NCBI GenBank assembly: GCA_945861845.1
Contig: CAMAWS010000015.1
Coordinates: forward strand, 1-15,720
DNA: 15,720 nt
Reading direction: 5' to 3'
Source: Candidatus Sulfopaludibacter sp. SbA3
GTDB taxonomy: Bacteria > Acidobacteriota > Terriglobia > 20CM-2-55-15
Shown here: one piece after another, positions 8,362 through 15,719 of the stretch
Layout: each line of letters starts with the position of its first letter
Numbering within the stretch: the first letter of the stretch is position 1
Translations under genes and position numbers: made by a program
The notes under the pieces: generated by a model
Database searches by the model: none
Told to the model about the DNA's origin: nothing
The model's input: the letters and a program-made list of their open reading frames with translations, nothing else

Positions 8362-9213
8362 CTACGAGCAGCAACTCGGTCCGCAGCAGGAGCTGGGTTT
8401 CGTGGCGCGAACAAAGGCGCTCATGAATTTGCCGTCAACTTGCGGCGCAATCGCATCCACGTCGATGCCTTGACCGGTGAGAAACGCGCGAGCGTCTTCG
8501 GTGCGGTAGATGCGTGTGGGTTCCACTTCAACGTTTTCAAAGCCGGCAGCAGTCAGCTTCGACCGGTACTCATTCTCTTCAAGAGCGCCGGCAATGCAGC
8601 CCACCCACAGGAGCACGCGCTCGCGGATCTCCGGCATCATTTCACCTCGTGTGACAACGTCGGACACGGCGAAGCGCCCGCCCGGCTTCAGCACGCGGAA
8701 CGCTTCCTGGAGCACCCGGTCCTTGTCGGCCGATAGATTAATGACGCAATTGGAAATGATCACGTCTACCGAGCTGTCCGGAAGCGGGATGTTCTCGATT
8801 TCGCCCTTCAGGAACTCCACATTTGCCACGCCGGCCTTCCTCTGGTTCTCGCGCGCAAGGGCAAGCATCTCGTTGGTCATATCGAGGCCATAAACTTTCC
8901 CCGCTGGCCCGACCCGCCGCGCCGAAAGTAGCACGTCAATGCCGCCGCCCGAGCCGAGATCGAGGACGGTCTCACCGGGGTTCAGCGTGGCGAGCGCCGT
9001 CGGATTTCCGCAGCCGAGAGAAGCTTTAACGGCATCTTCCGGGATCTGGGCGGTCTGGGTACTGTCGTAGAGGGACGAGGTAATTGGATCTGTGTTCGTA
9101 TCGCAGCAAGCCGCAGCCGTTCCGCAGCAGGAGGAACTGCCGCCTGCGAGAACGCGAAGCGCCGCCTCACCATATTTCTCTTTCACTACTTCCTTGATGT
9201 TCGTCGTATTCAT
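8362..9213 (-). CDS. arsM: Arsenite S-adenosylmethionine methyltransferase
   Basis: A 283-residue cytoplasmic enzyme that methylates As(III) with S-adenosylmethionine, giving methylated, partly volatile arsenicals. The SAM-binding motif is DLGSGGGID (85-93), with the acidic GLDM at 109-112. The three conserved arsenic-binding cysteines are all present: Cys68 (LGCGNP), Cys156 (SNCVINL) and Cys206 (VGCIAGA). Extra Cys pairs occur near both ends: Cys29-30 and Cys36-37, and Cys276-277 and Cys281-282 in SSCCGPSCCS. The ATG at 9213 is preceded by AGGAGA, whose TAG part is the stop codon of arsR, so the two genes are tightly coupled. A longer frame starts 87 bases further up inside arsR but has no supporting site. 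It is the second gene of the ars operon. Confidence 0.96.
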   Translation of the reverse strand: MNTTNIKEVVKEKYGEAALRVLAGGSSSCCGTAAACCDTNTDPITSSLYDSTQTAQIPEDAVKASLGCGNPTALATLNPGETVLDLGSGGGIDVLLSARRVGPAGKVYGLDMTNEMLALARENQRKAGVANVEFLKGEIENIPLPDSSVDVIISNCVINLSADKDRVLQEAFRVLKPGGRFAVSDVVTRGEMMPEIRERVLLWVGCIAGALEENEYRSKLTAAGFENVEVEPTRIYRTEDARAFLTGQGIDVDAIAPQVDGKFMSAFVRATKPSSCCGPSCCS

Positions 9214-9223
9214 GATGTCTCTC

Positions 9224-9577
9224 CTACTTGCAGCAAATGATTGTCTTCGGTTCGACAGCCTTGTTCCGCGTGCAGCATTCCGCATAAAGAAAGCCCACAA
9301 GCTGTTGGAGGGCTTCCGTGTTGGCCGAACACCACAGGAAGGTTCCTTCGCGGCGGACGCGCACCAGGTCTTCGTTCTTCAGCTTCTCCAGGTGGTGCGA
9401 TAGCGTGGAACTGGGAATGTCGAGTTCACTGCCGATGTCGCCGACAACGAGCCCGTCCGGATGCGACGCCAGGAGCAATTGCATGATGCGCAGCCGGGAT
9501 TCTGTGCCCATTGCCGCCAGCATGTCCGCATAACGGATAACTTCGCCGGAATCATCCTTCTTTTTCGCATTTGGCAT
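9224..9577 (-). CDS. arsR: ArsR-family arsenite-responsive repressor
   Basis: A 117-residue winged-helix repressor, first gene of the ars operon. The recognition helix region is at about 56-72 (SSTLSHHLEKLKNEDLV), followed by the wing (RVRREGTFLWC). Cysteines at 83, 101, 102, 115 and 116 include vicinal pairs near the C-terminus (ECC and IICC). This resembles the C-terminal As(III) sites of the Acidithiobacillus ferrooxidans type more than the classical ELCVCDL site of plasmid ArsR, which is absent. I chose the ATG at 9577 because GAGGA lies 8 bases upstream; an ATG 15 bases earlier is possible but sits about 10 bases from the predicted transcript start. Binding of As(III) should release the repressor from the dyad at 9605-9628. 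Confidence 0.92.
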   Translation of the reverse strand: MPNAKKKDDSGEVIRYADMLAAMGTESRLRIMQLLLASHPDGLVVGDIGSELDIPSSTLSHHLEKLKNEDLVRVRREGTFLWCSANTEALQQLVGFLYAECCTRNKAVEPKTIICCK

Positions 9578-9604
9578 GGAGTTGGTCCTCATCTGTCTCT
9601 ATAG

Positions 9605-9628
9605 TTCGATAATAATAGAAAGATCGAA
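9605..9628 (-). promoter_or_regulatory. Probable ArsR operator (inverted repeat)
   Basis: TTCGAT (9605-9610) and ATCGAA (9623-9628) form a perfect 6-bp inverted repeat separated by 12 bases. It covers the -10 element and the spacer of the arsR promoter, which is where an ArsR-type repressor would block RNA polymerase. Confidence 0.7.
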
Positions 9629-9636
9629 TCTGTCAA
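9609..9636 (-). promoter_or_regulatory. Sigma70-like promoter of the ars operon
   Basis: Read on the minus strand, a perfect -35 TTGACA (9631-9636) is followed after 16 bases by TATTAT (9609-9614), matching five of six bases of the -10 consensus. The transcript should start near 9602, about 25 bases before the arsR ATG at 9577. A second TATTAT 3 bases nearer gives a spacing of only 13, so the first is preferred. Confidence 0.75.
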
Positions 9637-9666
9637 GCAGCAAATGGCGCAAGCTACGTGTGCGAT

Positions 9667-10887
9667 TTATGGCTGAAGGGCTACCGCGGGTTCAAGGCGT
9701 GCGGCAATAACGGCTGGAACTGCACATGCTGCCGCGCTCGCAATCACGCTGAGAAGGACACCAATCAAAGGAAGATTTGAATTCCACATAGCTGGTCCCG
9801 GGAAGAACTGTTTCAGGACGAGTGAGCCGCTAATTCCCACTACCAAACCAAGCAGGATGCCGGTGCCAGCCAGTATCATTCCTTCGATAAGAAATTGGAA
9901 TGCGATGTCTGCGGGCGTCGCTCCCAAGGCCCGTCGCAAGCCGATTTCGGCCCGACGCTGCCGCACGACAAGAAGCATCAGCGTCGCAATGCCGGCGATG
10001 CCGATCAACAAAAGGACAACTCCGGTGATCGAAACAACCCATACGACCGTGGTGAGCAGTTGCGATTGCTCGGCGGCAAGATCGGCGAGATTACGCACGA
10101 GCGTATCGTCGACTTGATAGTCCCACCTGCCGTGCCGGCCGCGCAGCAGACTTTGCACGGCAGTCACGGTCCGCCGGGAATCCGCTTCCGGCGACAGCTG
10201 GACATACAAATGACTCAACCATGGCCGGTTCGCTATCCGCCGCTGGTAGGTGGTCAGCGGAACGAAAACCTGATGGTCTTCGTCTTCACCCGCGAAGTTC
10301 ACGCCCTGCGGTGCAATCTCGCCGATCACCGTGTACGGATTGTTGCCGACGAACACGATTTCACCGGCCTCTATCCCCTCCAGGCCGAGTTCCCGGCTCA
10401 CAGCATATCCGAGCACGATAGTTCGCTCGCCATCGTCTTCGGAACTGAGAAACCTCCCGCTCCCGAGTCTGAAATTCCGAACCTTCAAATAATCAGGTGT
10501 TGTACCAACCAGGCGCACTCGTGCAGACCGATTCTGCGATCGAATGGTGGTTTCGCGAGCAACGACGGGAACGACAGCCTCCGCATTAATGGCTTCTGCG
10601 ATGGCCGGTACGTCTTCCGGCGCGAGTGAAATGAAATGCTCCAGTTGACGAGCACGGCCAGGGAAAGGCGGCAGCTTATTAGGCGAGATGACCAGCAGAT
10701 TACCGCCGAGGGCGCTCAAACGGGTTTGCATTTCTGCCAGGTTGATTTCTGCCAGGACTCCGGCCAGCATGATACCGGCGGTTCCGGTTCCGCAAACGGC
10801 GAGAGTGAGGAGTGATCGCCAGCGGTTCTCCGAAAGCACCGACAATGCGGCGCGGAACGCGATCGATATCTCTGCAAGAAAACGCAT
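9667..10887 (-). CDS. FtsX/MacB-type ABC transporter permease (second of two)
   Basis: A 406-residue inner-membrane permease of the MacB/FtsX type: one N-terminal helix (about 25-47), a large periplasmic domain (about 50-275), then three helices near 280-310, 330-355 and 370-395. The cytoplasmic coupling motif RRAEIGLRRALGAT after the second helix is typical of the family. It should pair with the ATPase encoded at 12117-12812 and the other permease, probably as a heterodimer. The ATG is 15 bases after the stop of that permease with no clear ribosome binding site. Between its stop and the arsR promoter I see no terminator, so some read-through into the ars operon is possible. The substrate cannot be told from sequence. 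Confidence 0.9.
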   Translation of the reverse strand: MRFLAEISIAFRAALSVLSENRWRSLLTLAVCGTGTAGIMLAGVLAEINLAEMQTRLSALGGNLLVISPNKLPPFPGRARQLEHFISLAPEDVPAIAEAINAEAVVPVVARETTIRSQNRSARVRLVGTTPDYLKVRNFRLGSGRFLSSEDDGERTIVLGYAVSRELGLEGIEAGEIVFVGNNPYTVIGEIAPQGVNFAGEDEDHQVFVPLTTYQRRIANRPWLSHLYVQLSPEADSRRTVTAVQSLLRGRHGRWDYQVDDTLVRNLADLAAEQSQLLTTVVWVVSITGVVLLLIGIAGIATLMLLVVRQRRAEIGLRRALGATPADIAFQFLIEGMILAGTGILLGLVVGISGSLVLKQFFPGPAMWNSNLPLIGVLLSVIASAAACAVPAVIAARLEPAVALQP

Positions 10888-10902
10888 CGCTTTAGAAAGC
10901 CG

Positions 10903-12120
10903 TCACTCTGTCGTACGCAGAGCAGTTACCGGATCGACCCTTGCGGCCAGCCGCGCAGGCATCAAGCCTGCTGCCGACGACAGAAGAACAAGCGCCAGAG
11001 GAATAGCTATAACAACCAGGTCGAACGCGAATGCCAGATCTCTCGATGCAGCAAGCCACCCGGCAGCGGCCCAGCCCAGCGCGAAACCAGCCGCGCCGCC
11101 CAGAATGCTGACGGCCAGCCCTTCGGCCCAGATCTGCAAAAGGATGTCACCGGACGTGGCGCCCATCGCGCGGCGAACGCCGATCTCTGTTCGCCTGGCG
11201 CGCACCGCCTGCGCGAAGACCAGGCCGATCGCTGCGGCAGCAACGGAAGCGCAAAGAATGGCCAATCCAAGCAGGAGAAAGACAACGCTGCGAGACACAC
11301 CTCTCGATTGTTCGGCGATCAGGTCCGGCAAACGAACGGCAAAATCGTCGGGCTGTCCCTCAGCGATCGAATGGCGTTCCCGCATGATCCGCTTGATGCT
11401 GGCTTCGACACGAGCCAGAACCTCGGGACTGCTGTCTGCGGTCTGTACCACGATTTGATCGAGGTACAGCCGCCTGTAAAGGCGATCGTAAAAAGTCGTA
11501 ATGGGAATCACGATGCGGGCGTCACGATCTCCCTCGGCAGGACTGGCGCCTTTCGGCACAAGTACGCCCTTCACTTCGAACGGCACCTGGTTGATCGTAA
11601 TCTGCGCTCCAATCGGTTCCTGCCCGCTAAATAATTCGCGCGCGACGGTCTGACCGATAATGGCAACGCGCGCGCTGGAATCCACGTCATTGTCACTCAG
11701 GAACTCGCCGCGATCGGCTCCAAATTGGCGAACGCCTGCCCATGGAGGCCGGACTGCAAAAATCCGGTACACACCATGTTTTCCGCCCGAGCTGACCGGG
11801 ACGTTGTCTTCAATGCGGGTTCCTTCGATGGCCCTGGTTTCGCGAAGCTGATTTCGAAGCCCTGCGACGTCCTCGTCGGTCAAACTCGCGACGGTTGAAC
11901 TCTGACCCGCGATCACTCTCGTACCGGAACGGATTGAAATAACATCCAGGCCAAAACTGCGTGCCGCGGCTTCGGCCCTGTCGCTCAATCCGCGGTCAAC
12001 GGCAAGAGTAGACAGGGCAAGAGCTGTGCTGACGGCAACAGGCAGCGCCAGAATCAATGTGCGTCCGGGCAAGGCGATCAGAACCTGAACTGCAGCCTGC
12101 ACATTTTTCAAGAACCTCAT
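10903..12120 (-). CDS. FtsX/MacB-type ABC transporter permease (first of two)
   Basis: A 405-residue permease with the same layout as its downstream neighbour: N-terminal helix (about 20-42), periplasmic domain, and three C-terminal helices near 275-305, 325-350 and 363-390. The coupling motif RRTEIGVRRAMGAT precedes the third helix. The two permeases share plan and motifs but differ clearly in sequence, so they look like an old duplication and not a recent one. The ATG overlaps the TGA of the ATPase gene (ATGA), a 4-base overlap that implies coupled translation. In MacB the ATPase and permease are fused in one chain; here they are separate. It likely expels or extracts a substrate across the inner membrane with the adaptor protein. 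Confidence 0.91.
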   Translation of the reverse strand: MRFLKNVQAAVQVLIALPGRTLILALPVAVSTALALSTLAVDRGLSDRAEAAARSFGLDVISIRSGTRVIAGQSSTVASLTDEDVAGLRNQLRETRAIEGTRIEDNVPVSSGGKHGVYRIFAVRPPWAGVRQFGADRGEFLSDNDVDSSARVAIIGQTVARELFSGQEPIGAQITINQVPFEVKGVLVPKGASPAEGDRDARIVIPITTFYDRLYRRLYLDQIVVQTADSSPEVLARVEASIKRIMRERHSIAEGQPDDFAVRLPDLIAEQSRGVSRSVVFLLLGLAILCASVAAAAIGLVFAQAVRARRTEIGVRRAMGATSGDILLQIWAEGLAVSILGGAAGFALGWAAAGWLAASRDLAFAFDLVVIAIPLALVLLSSAAGLMPARLAARVDPVTALRTTE

Positions 12121-12812
12121 ACCGTGGCTCCTTTCGCCGGCGTGGTTTCGGAAGCGATTCGGCCTTCCTCCAAGCGGATATGCCGCGATGCGCGCCGGGC
12201 GACCGCCGGGTCGTGTGTCACCAGAAGCACGGTTTTCCCCTGACCAACGAGGCGGCCAAACACGTCGAGGATGCTCTGCGCAGAGTCGCCATCGAGATTT
12301 CCTGTAGGCTCGTCGGCAAGAATGAGGTCGGCTTTAAGCGCCAGGGCTCGCGCGATGGCAACCCGCTGTTGCTGGCCTCCGGAGAGTTCACCCGGGTAGC
12401 GCCGGGCCATTCCTGCCAGATCGACTTCGCGCAGCAGTTCTTCGACGTTTGTACTATCGGATCGCGGAGACCGGCTGTACAAGTGCGGCAGCTTGATGTT
12501 TCCTTCCACGGTGAGGAACGGCAGAAGATGGAAGCCCTGGAAAATGAAACCGATTCGCCGGTTTCGCAAATCGGCTCGCTGCCGCTCGGGCCAGCCCAGC
12601 ACGTCGTTGCCATCGAACTGATATGCGCCCGCGTCGGGATGATCCAGGCATCCAAGGACATTGAGCAGCGTTGATTTTCCGCAACCCGATGGTCCGGAAA
12701 GCGAAACAAATTCTCCCCTGGCAATTTGCAGAGACAGATCCTTGAGCACAGAAACCGTCTCGCCACGTCTGTCGCGGTAGCTTTTTCGAATGTTGATGGC
12801 CTCAATCAGCAT
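12117..12812 (-). CDS. ABC transporter ATPase, MacB/LolD type
   Basis: A 231-residue ATPase that would power the two-permease exporter. Walker A is GPSGCGKST (40-48), the Q-loop is FQGF (91-94), the signature is LSGGQQQ (143-149), Walker B is LILADEP (163-169) with catalytic Glu168, and the switch His is His200 in VTHD. All key residues are present. I chose the ATG at 12812 because GAGG lies just upstream and it gives the usual family N-terminus. An in-frame ATG at 12908, directly after the adaptor stop, would add 32 Lys/Arg-rich residues and has no binding site. The gene overlaps the first permease gene by 4 bases and follows the adaptor gene on the same strand. Confidence 0.94.
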   Translation of the reverse strand: MLIEAINIRKSYRDRRGETVSVLKDLSLQIARGEFVSLSGPSGCGKSTLLNVLGCLDHPDAGAYQFDGNDVLGWPERQRADLRNRRIGFIFQGFHLLPFLTVEGNIKLPHLYSRSPRSDSTNVEELLREVDLAGMARRYPGELSGGQQQRVAIARALALKADLILADEPTGNLDGDSAQSILDVFGRLVGQGKTVLLVTHDPAVARRASRHIRLEEGRIASETTPAKGATV

Positions 12813-12825
12813 CGTCCACCTCATG

Positions 12826-12900
12826 TTCTTGATCGCTGCGCCCTTTGCTTTAGGTTTCGCGCTATCGCGCTCACGCTTCGCGTTGGGTTTGCATTCGCAG
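12826..12900 (-). repeat. GC-rich palindromic intergenic element between adaptor and ATPase genes
   Basis: The minus strand holds several short self-complementary pieces (CGCGAAGCG, GAGCGCG, GCGCGATAGCGC) in a compact run. If translated from the ATG at 12908 it gives a low-complexity Lys/Arg/Ala tail. It may be a REP-like intergenic repeat that happens to stay open in frame. No second copy occurs in the window, so the repeat status is a guess. Confidence 0.3.
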
Positions 12901-12908
12901 CCGCTCAT

Positions 12909-14123
12909 CTAAGGAGCGCGCAGCACCGTGTCGCCTTCTTTCAGGCCTTCGCGGATTTCCACAGACGTCTCGTCCCTCCAGCCGATCTGAACAGGCGTCT
13001 CGATCGTTACGCCGGCGTTAATGCGCAGGACGTACCAGCCATCGGACCGCGATTTGACTGCCGACAGGGGCAGCCGCAGCACGCCTTCTCTCGCATCGAG
13101 TTGAACGTAAGCCAGAGCTGTCATTTCGGAACGGAGGAGCGATTTCTGATCTGCATCGACATCGACAACGGCCAGATAGTAGACAACGTTTTCCTGCAGC
13201 ATCGGCTGCGGAAGAATGCGCACGATCTTTCCTGCGAGCGTCTTGTCCGGGTGCGCATCCAGACGGAACCCGGCTCTCTGGCCGATTTGTATGCGTGAGA
13301 AATCGGCTTCATCGACGTACATGTGGAGCTGCAATCCGTCGGGATCCAGCAGCGTGACCACCGGAGACTGCGGTTGATTGCTGGTGAGTTCACCCTGACG
13401 CTGGTGCACTGCGAACACCTGTCCGTCTATGGGAGAACGCAGTACGCTCCAGCGAATCTGCACTTCGATGCTTCCGATGGATGCTCTGGCGGGAGCGAGT
13501 TTGGCTTCGGCGGTCGCGATATCGGTGCGGTATCTGGCTCTCACATTTTCCAGGGTAATCTCGGCACGAGCGTGTCTCGCCTTTGCCACGGCAAGATCAT
13601 TGACCGCGGCATCCCACGTTTGCTGTGGCGCGATCGACTGCTTGAAGAGCGGGTCGAGCCGGTCCATGTTCCTCTGCGCAAAGTCCATTTGCGCTTTGGC
13701 CTCGGCCAGTGCCGCTTCGCCCGCGCGGACATCCGATGGTTCAAGCGCTCGAAGCGCATCGAGTTGCCGCTCGACGAACTGGGCTTCAGCCGTCAACTGT
13801 CGGAGCGAAGCCTGGAGGTCTTCATGATCAAGCTCGGCCAACACATCGCTGGCTTTCACGACGTCTCCTTCCACCACGCTCAGAAAGCCGATCCGGCGCG
13901 AGACGTCTTTCGGCATCGGAAAACCGACTCGAAGAAGGGCATTCGGAGCTGGCTTGACGATTCCCCTGGCTCTTACGGTCTGCTCCATGCGGCCCCTCAC
14001 GACCTGAACGGTATTGGACGCAGCGGGCGCTGCGGAGCCGTCGGATGAAGAGTCCAAACATCCCCCAGTGCCGCCAATACACACGACCCAAACAACGAAA
14101 AGGAGGAGAAGTCGGGGGCTCAT
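12909..14123 (-). CDS. Membrane-fusion (HlyD/MacA-like) efflux adaptor
   Basis: A 404-residue periplasmic adaptor. Residues 1-21 are a hydrophobic export signal ending at GGC (Cys22), so it may be a lipoprotein, though the lipobox is imperfect (TGGC). A split lipoyl domain follows (about 75-100 and RSPIDGQVF at 229-237), with an alpha-helical hairpin at about 100-225 rich in Ala, Glu and Arg. The beta-barrel part follows from about 265. Such adaptors link an inner-membrane ABC transporter to an outer-membrane channel; no channel gene is in the window. I chose the ATG at 14123 over an upstream TTG because it opens the signal peptide. It has no ribosome binding site and lies just 7 bases from a likely -10 element. 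Its TAG is followed shortly by the ATPase gene. Confidence 0.92.
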   Translation of the reverse strand: MSPRLLLLFVVWVVCIGGTGGCLDSSSDGSAAPAASNTVQVVRGRMEQTVRARGIVKPAPNALLRVGFPMPKDVSRRIGFLSVVEGDVVKASDVLAELDHEDLQASLRQLTAEAQFVERQLDALRALEPSDVRAGEAALAEAKAQMDFAQRNMDRLDPLFKQSIAPQQTWDAAVNDLAVAKARHARAEITLENVRARYRTDIATAEAKLAPARASIGSIEVQIRWSVLRSPIDGQVFAVHQRQGELTSNQPQSPVVTLLDPDGLQLHMYVDEADFSRIQIGQRAGFRLDAHPDKTLAGKIVRILPQPMLQENVVYYLAVVDVDADQKSLLRSEMTALAYVQLDAREGVLRLPLSAVKSRSDGWYVLRINAGVTIETPVQIGWRDETSVEIREGLKEGDTVLRAP

Positions 14124-14130
14124 CGGCGCA

Positions 14131-14139
14131 ATGATAGCA
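14131..14139 (-). promoter_or_regulatory. Extended -10 promoter element of the exporter operon
   Basis: On the minus strand TGCTATCAT (14139 to 14131) is an extended -10: TG, one base, then TATCAT with five of six consensus bases. The best -35 candidate, TTGGAC (14157-14162), sits 20 bases away and is poor. The start codon at 14123 follows 7 bases after the -10, so transcription would begin at or next to the ATG. Confidence 0.5.
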
Positions 14140-14160
14140 GAGGCTGTTTGAAAACCGTCC

Positions 14161-14179
14161 AAACGTCACGATGACGTTT
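14161..14179. promoter_or_regulatory. Perfect dyad, probable regulator binding site
   Basis: AAACGTCA (14161-14168) and TGACGTTT (14172-14179) form a perfect 8-bp inverted repeat around CGA. Its centre is about 47 bases upstream of the predicted start of the exporter transcript and 179 bases upstream of the PepSY gene's ATG, in the shared divergent region. The position suits an activator or divergent regulator; which protein binds is unknown. Confidence 0.55.
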
Positions 14180-14348
14180 TGTTTATTTTGGATTTGAGTG
14201 GGAGACGAAGAGAGATCTCGGTTCCATGCCCTTCGCGGCTTTACGCCAACCGAACATCGACGATTCAAGGATTCGATCCCCGATCACGCTCGACCAAGTG
14301 TGATAAAAAGCGATTAACGCAGTAGCTTGGATAAGTCAGGAGACGAAA

Positions 14349-15269
14349 ATGGACGTGTGGCAACGATGGGTAACGCAGCCCCAGGGCGTGTGGCTGCGCC
14401 GGGCGTTGTTGCAGGTTCATCTCTGGACGGGTATTGGACTGGGCCTGTATATCCTAATGATCAGCGTTTCCGGAGTGGTGCTCATTTACAGGAATGAACT
14501 CTATAGGACGTTTGCGCCACAGCCGCGCATAGTCTCTGTCGTTGGGACGCGAATGGATGCAGAGCAACTGAAGGCGGCGGCGCAGCGCGCATATCCTGAC
14601 TACGCAGTCACGGAACTGAGGGAGGGGAGCGAGCCGAACCTCGCAGTCGAAATCTCGTTAAGCCGGGACGATAAGGTGATGCTTCGGGCGTTTGATCCTT
14701 ATACAGCAGAGGACCTCGGTTACTCCTTGCCGGCTGGATTTCGTTTCACGGCATGGCTGCTGGACCTTCATGACAATCTGCTGTCTGGCGAAACGGGGCG
14801 CAGGGCAAATGGTATCGGCGCGCTGTCCCTCGTTTTAATGTCAGTTACCGGAGCCATCATCTGGTGGCCGGGGATCCGAAACTGGCGCCGCAGCATGACG
14901 ATTGACCTGAAGACGAACTGGAAGGCGCTGAACTGGAGCCTCCACAGCGCGCTGGGCTTCTGGTGCCTGGCTTTTGTCGTGATGTGGGGAATAACGGGAA
15001 TTTACCTGTCGTATCCACAGCCATTTTCCGCGCTTGTGGACTACATTGAACCTTTTGACGACAACAATCCCGTGGAGCGAGTCGGCGATTCGGTTCTCTA
15101 CTGGTTGGGCTACCTGCACTTCGGCCGGTTTATCCGGCGAGTTCCCGGGTGCGGTCCGGGTTGCAACACCACGCTCATGGCGGTTTGGGCCGTCTTCGGA
15201 CTGATGCTCCCGGTGATGTTTGTCACCGGCGTGGTGATGTGGTGGAACCGGCTTCTCCGCAAACTCTAA
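14349..15269 (+). CDS. PepSY-associated transmembrane helix protein
   Basis: A 306-residue inner-membrane protein with four helices at about 23-47, 155-173, 199-221 and 276-299 and a periplasmic PepSY-like segment at about 65-125. Family marks include QVHLWTGIGLGLY near the start, LHDNLLSG (140-147), GAIIWWPGIRNWRR (168-181) and SLHSALGFW (197-205). His24, His141, His199 and His257 lie at helix ends, where relatives are thought to bind haem; these proteins are often tied to iron or copper uptake and reductase activity. A Cys pair (Cys268, Cys272 in GCGPGC) stands just before the last helix and may be of interest. The ATG has a strong AGGAGA site 7 bases upstream. It converges on the DUF411 gene. 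Confidence 0.9.
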   Translation: MDVWQRWVTQPQGVWLRRALLQVHLWTGIGLGLYILMISVSGVVLIYRNELYRTFAPQPRIVSVVGTRMDAEQLKAAAQRAYPDYAVTELREGSEPNLAVEISLSRDDKVMLRAFDPYTAEDLGYSLPAGFRFTAWLLDLHDNLLSGETGRRANGIGALSLVLMSVTGAIIWWPGIRNWRRSMTIDLKTNWKALNWSLHSALGFWCLAFVVMWGITGIYLSYPQPFSALVDYIEPFDDNNPVERVGDSVLYWLGYLHFGRFIRRVPGCGPGCNTTLMAVWAVFGLMLPVMFVTGVVMWWNRLLRKL

Positions 15270-15298
15270 CGGAGGATTACAGAACCGTAATCCTCCGT
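15269..15298. terminator. Perfect 12-bp hairpin between convergent genes
   Basis: Arms at 15269-15280 and 15287-15298 are perfectly complementary with a 6-base loop (AGAACC). The last A of the PepSY stop codon is the first base of the stem, and the DUF411 stop lies 8 bases beyond the other arm. No U run follows on either strand, but the placement suggests a two-way terminator. Confidence 0.7.
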
Positions 15299-15305
15299 AT
15301 TCTGC

Positions 15306-15719
15306 CTACCGGCCTGGATACTCGCGATACACCGAAGTTGTGCCGTCTTCTTTAAATAAAAGGACACGGTAGGCCTGGCTCGGGACGTTCGGGACTTCCA
15401 TGCCCGGGGAACCAACAGGCATGCCTGGAACGGCGAGGCCTTTGGCTTGCGGCCGTTCCTTTAGTAGCCGGTTGATCTCTGTGGCGGGCACGTGTCCTTC
15501 GATCGTGTATCCATCGACGACGGCCGTGTGACACGACTGGGCAGTGCGGGGAACACCATACTTCAGTTTGTACTCGGCAATGTTCTCCACTTCGTGGACC
15601 GTGACTTTAAATCCGTTCTCTTCAAGATGCTTCACCCACTGAGAGCAGCAACCGCAATTGGGATCTTTATAAACGGTAACGTCAGGCGTGGCTGCATACA
15701 GTTGAAGAAGCAGTACTGA
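15306..15719 (-). CDS. DUF411 metal-binding protein (partial, N-terminus outside window)
   Basis: The frame is open to the right edge, so the true start lies beyond the window; 137 codons are present. The first visible residues (SVLLLQLYAATP) are the end of a signal peptide, then VTVYKDPNCGCCSQWVKHL gives the Cys-x-Cys-Cys motif (residues 22, 24 and 25 of the visible part) of DUF411. A further Cys-His (AQSCHTAVVDGY) and a GHVPA segment match the rest of the family. DUF411 proteins are small periplasmic proteins commonly encoded with copper-resistance genes and presumed to bind metal. A GTG at 15635 is an internal codon and not the start. It converges on the PepSY gene, with the hairpin at 15269-15298 between them. 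Confidence 0.93.
   Translation of the reverse strand, partial: SVLLLQLYAATPDVTVYKDPNCGCCSQWVKHLEENGFKVTVHEVENIAEYKLKYGVPRTAQSCHTAVVDGYTIEGHVPATEINRLLKERPQAKGLAVPGMPVGSPGMEVPNVPSQAYRVLLFKEDGTTSVYREYPGR

Noticed and set aside
13323..14048. A 241-codon plus-strand frame
   Set aside because: It is antisense to the membrane-fusion adaptor, without motifs or start signals.
13828..14268. A 146-codon minus-strand frame running through the divergent intergenic region
   Set aside because: It overlaps the adaptor gene out of frame and is rich in Arg and Ser with no motif; the region is better explained by promoter elements.
15633..15635. GTG as the start of a 109-residue DUF411 protein
   Set aside because: The frame continues upstream through the essential CxCC motif and a signal peptide, so this is an internal valine.
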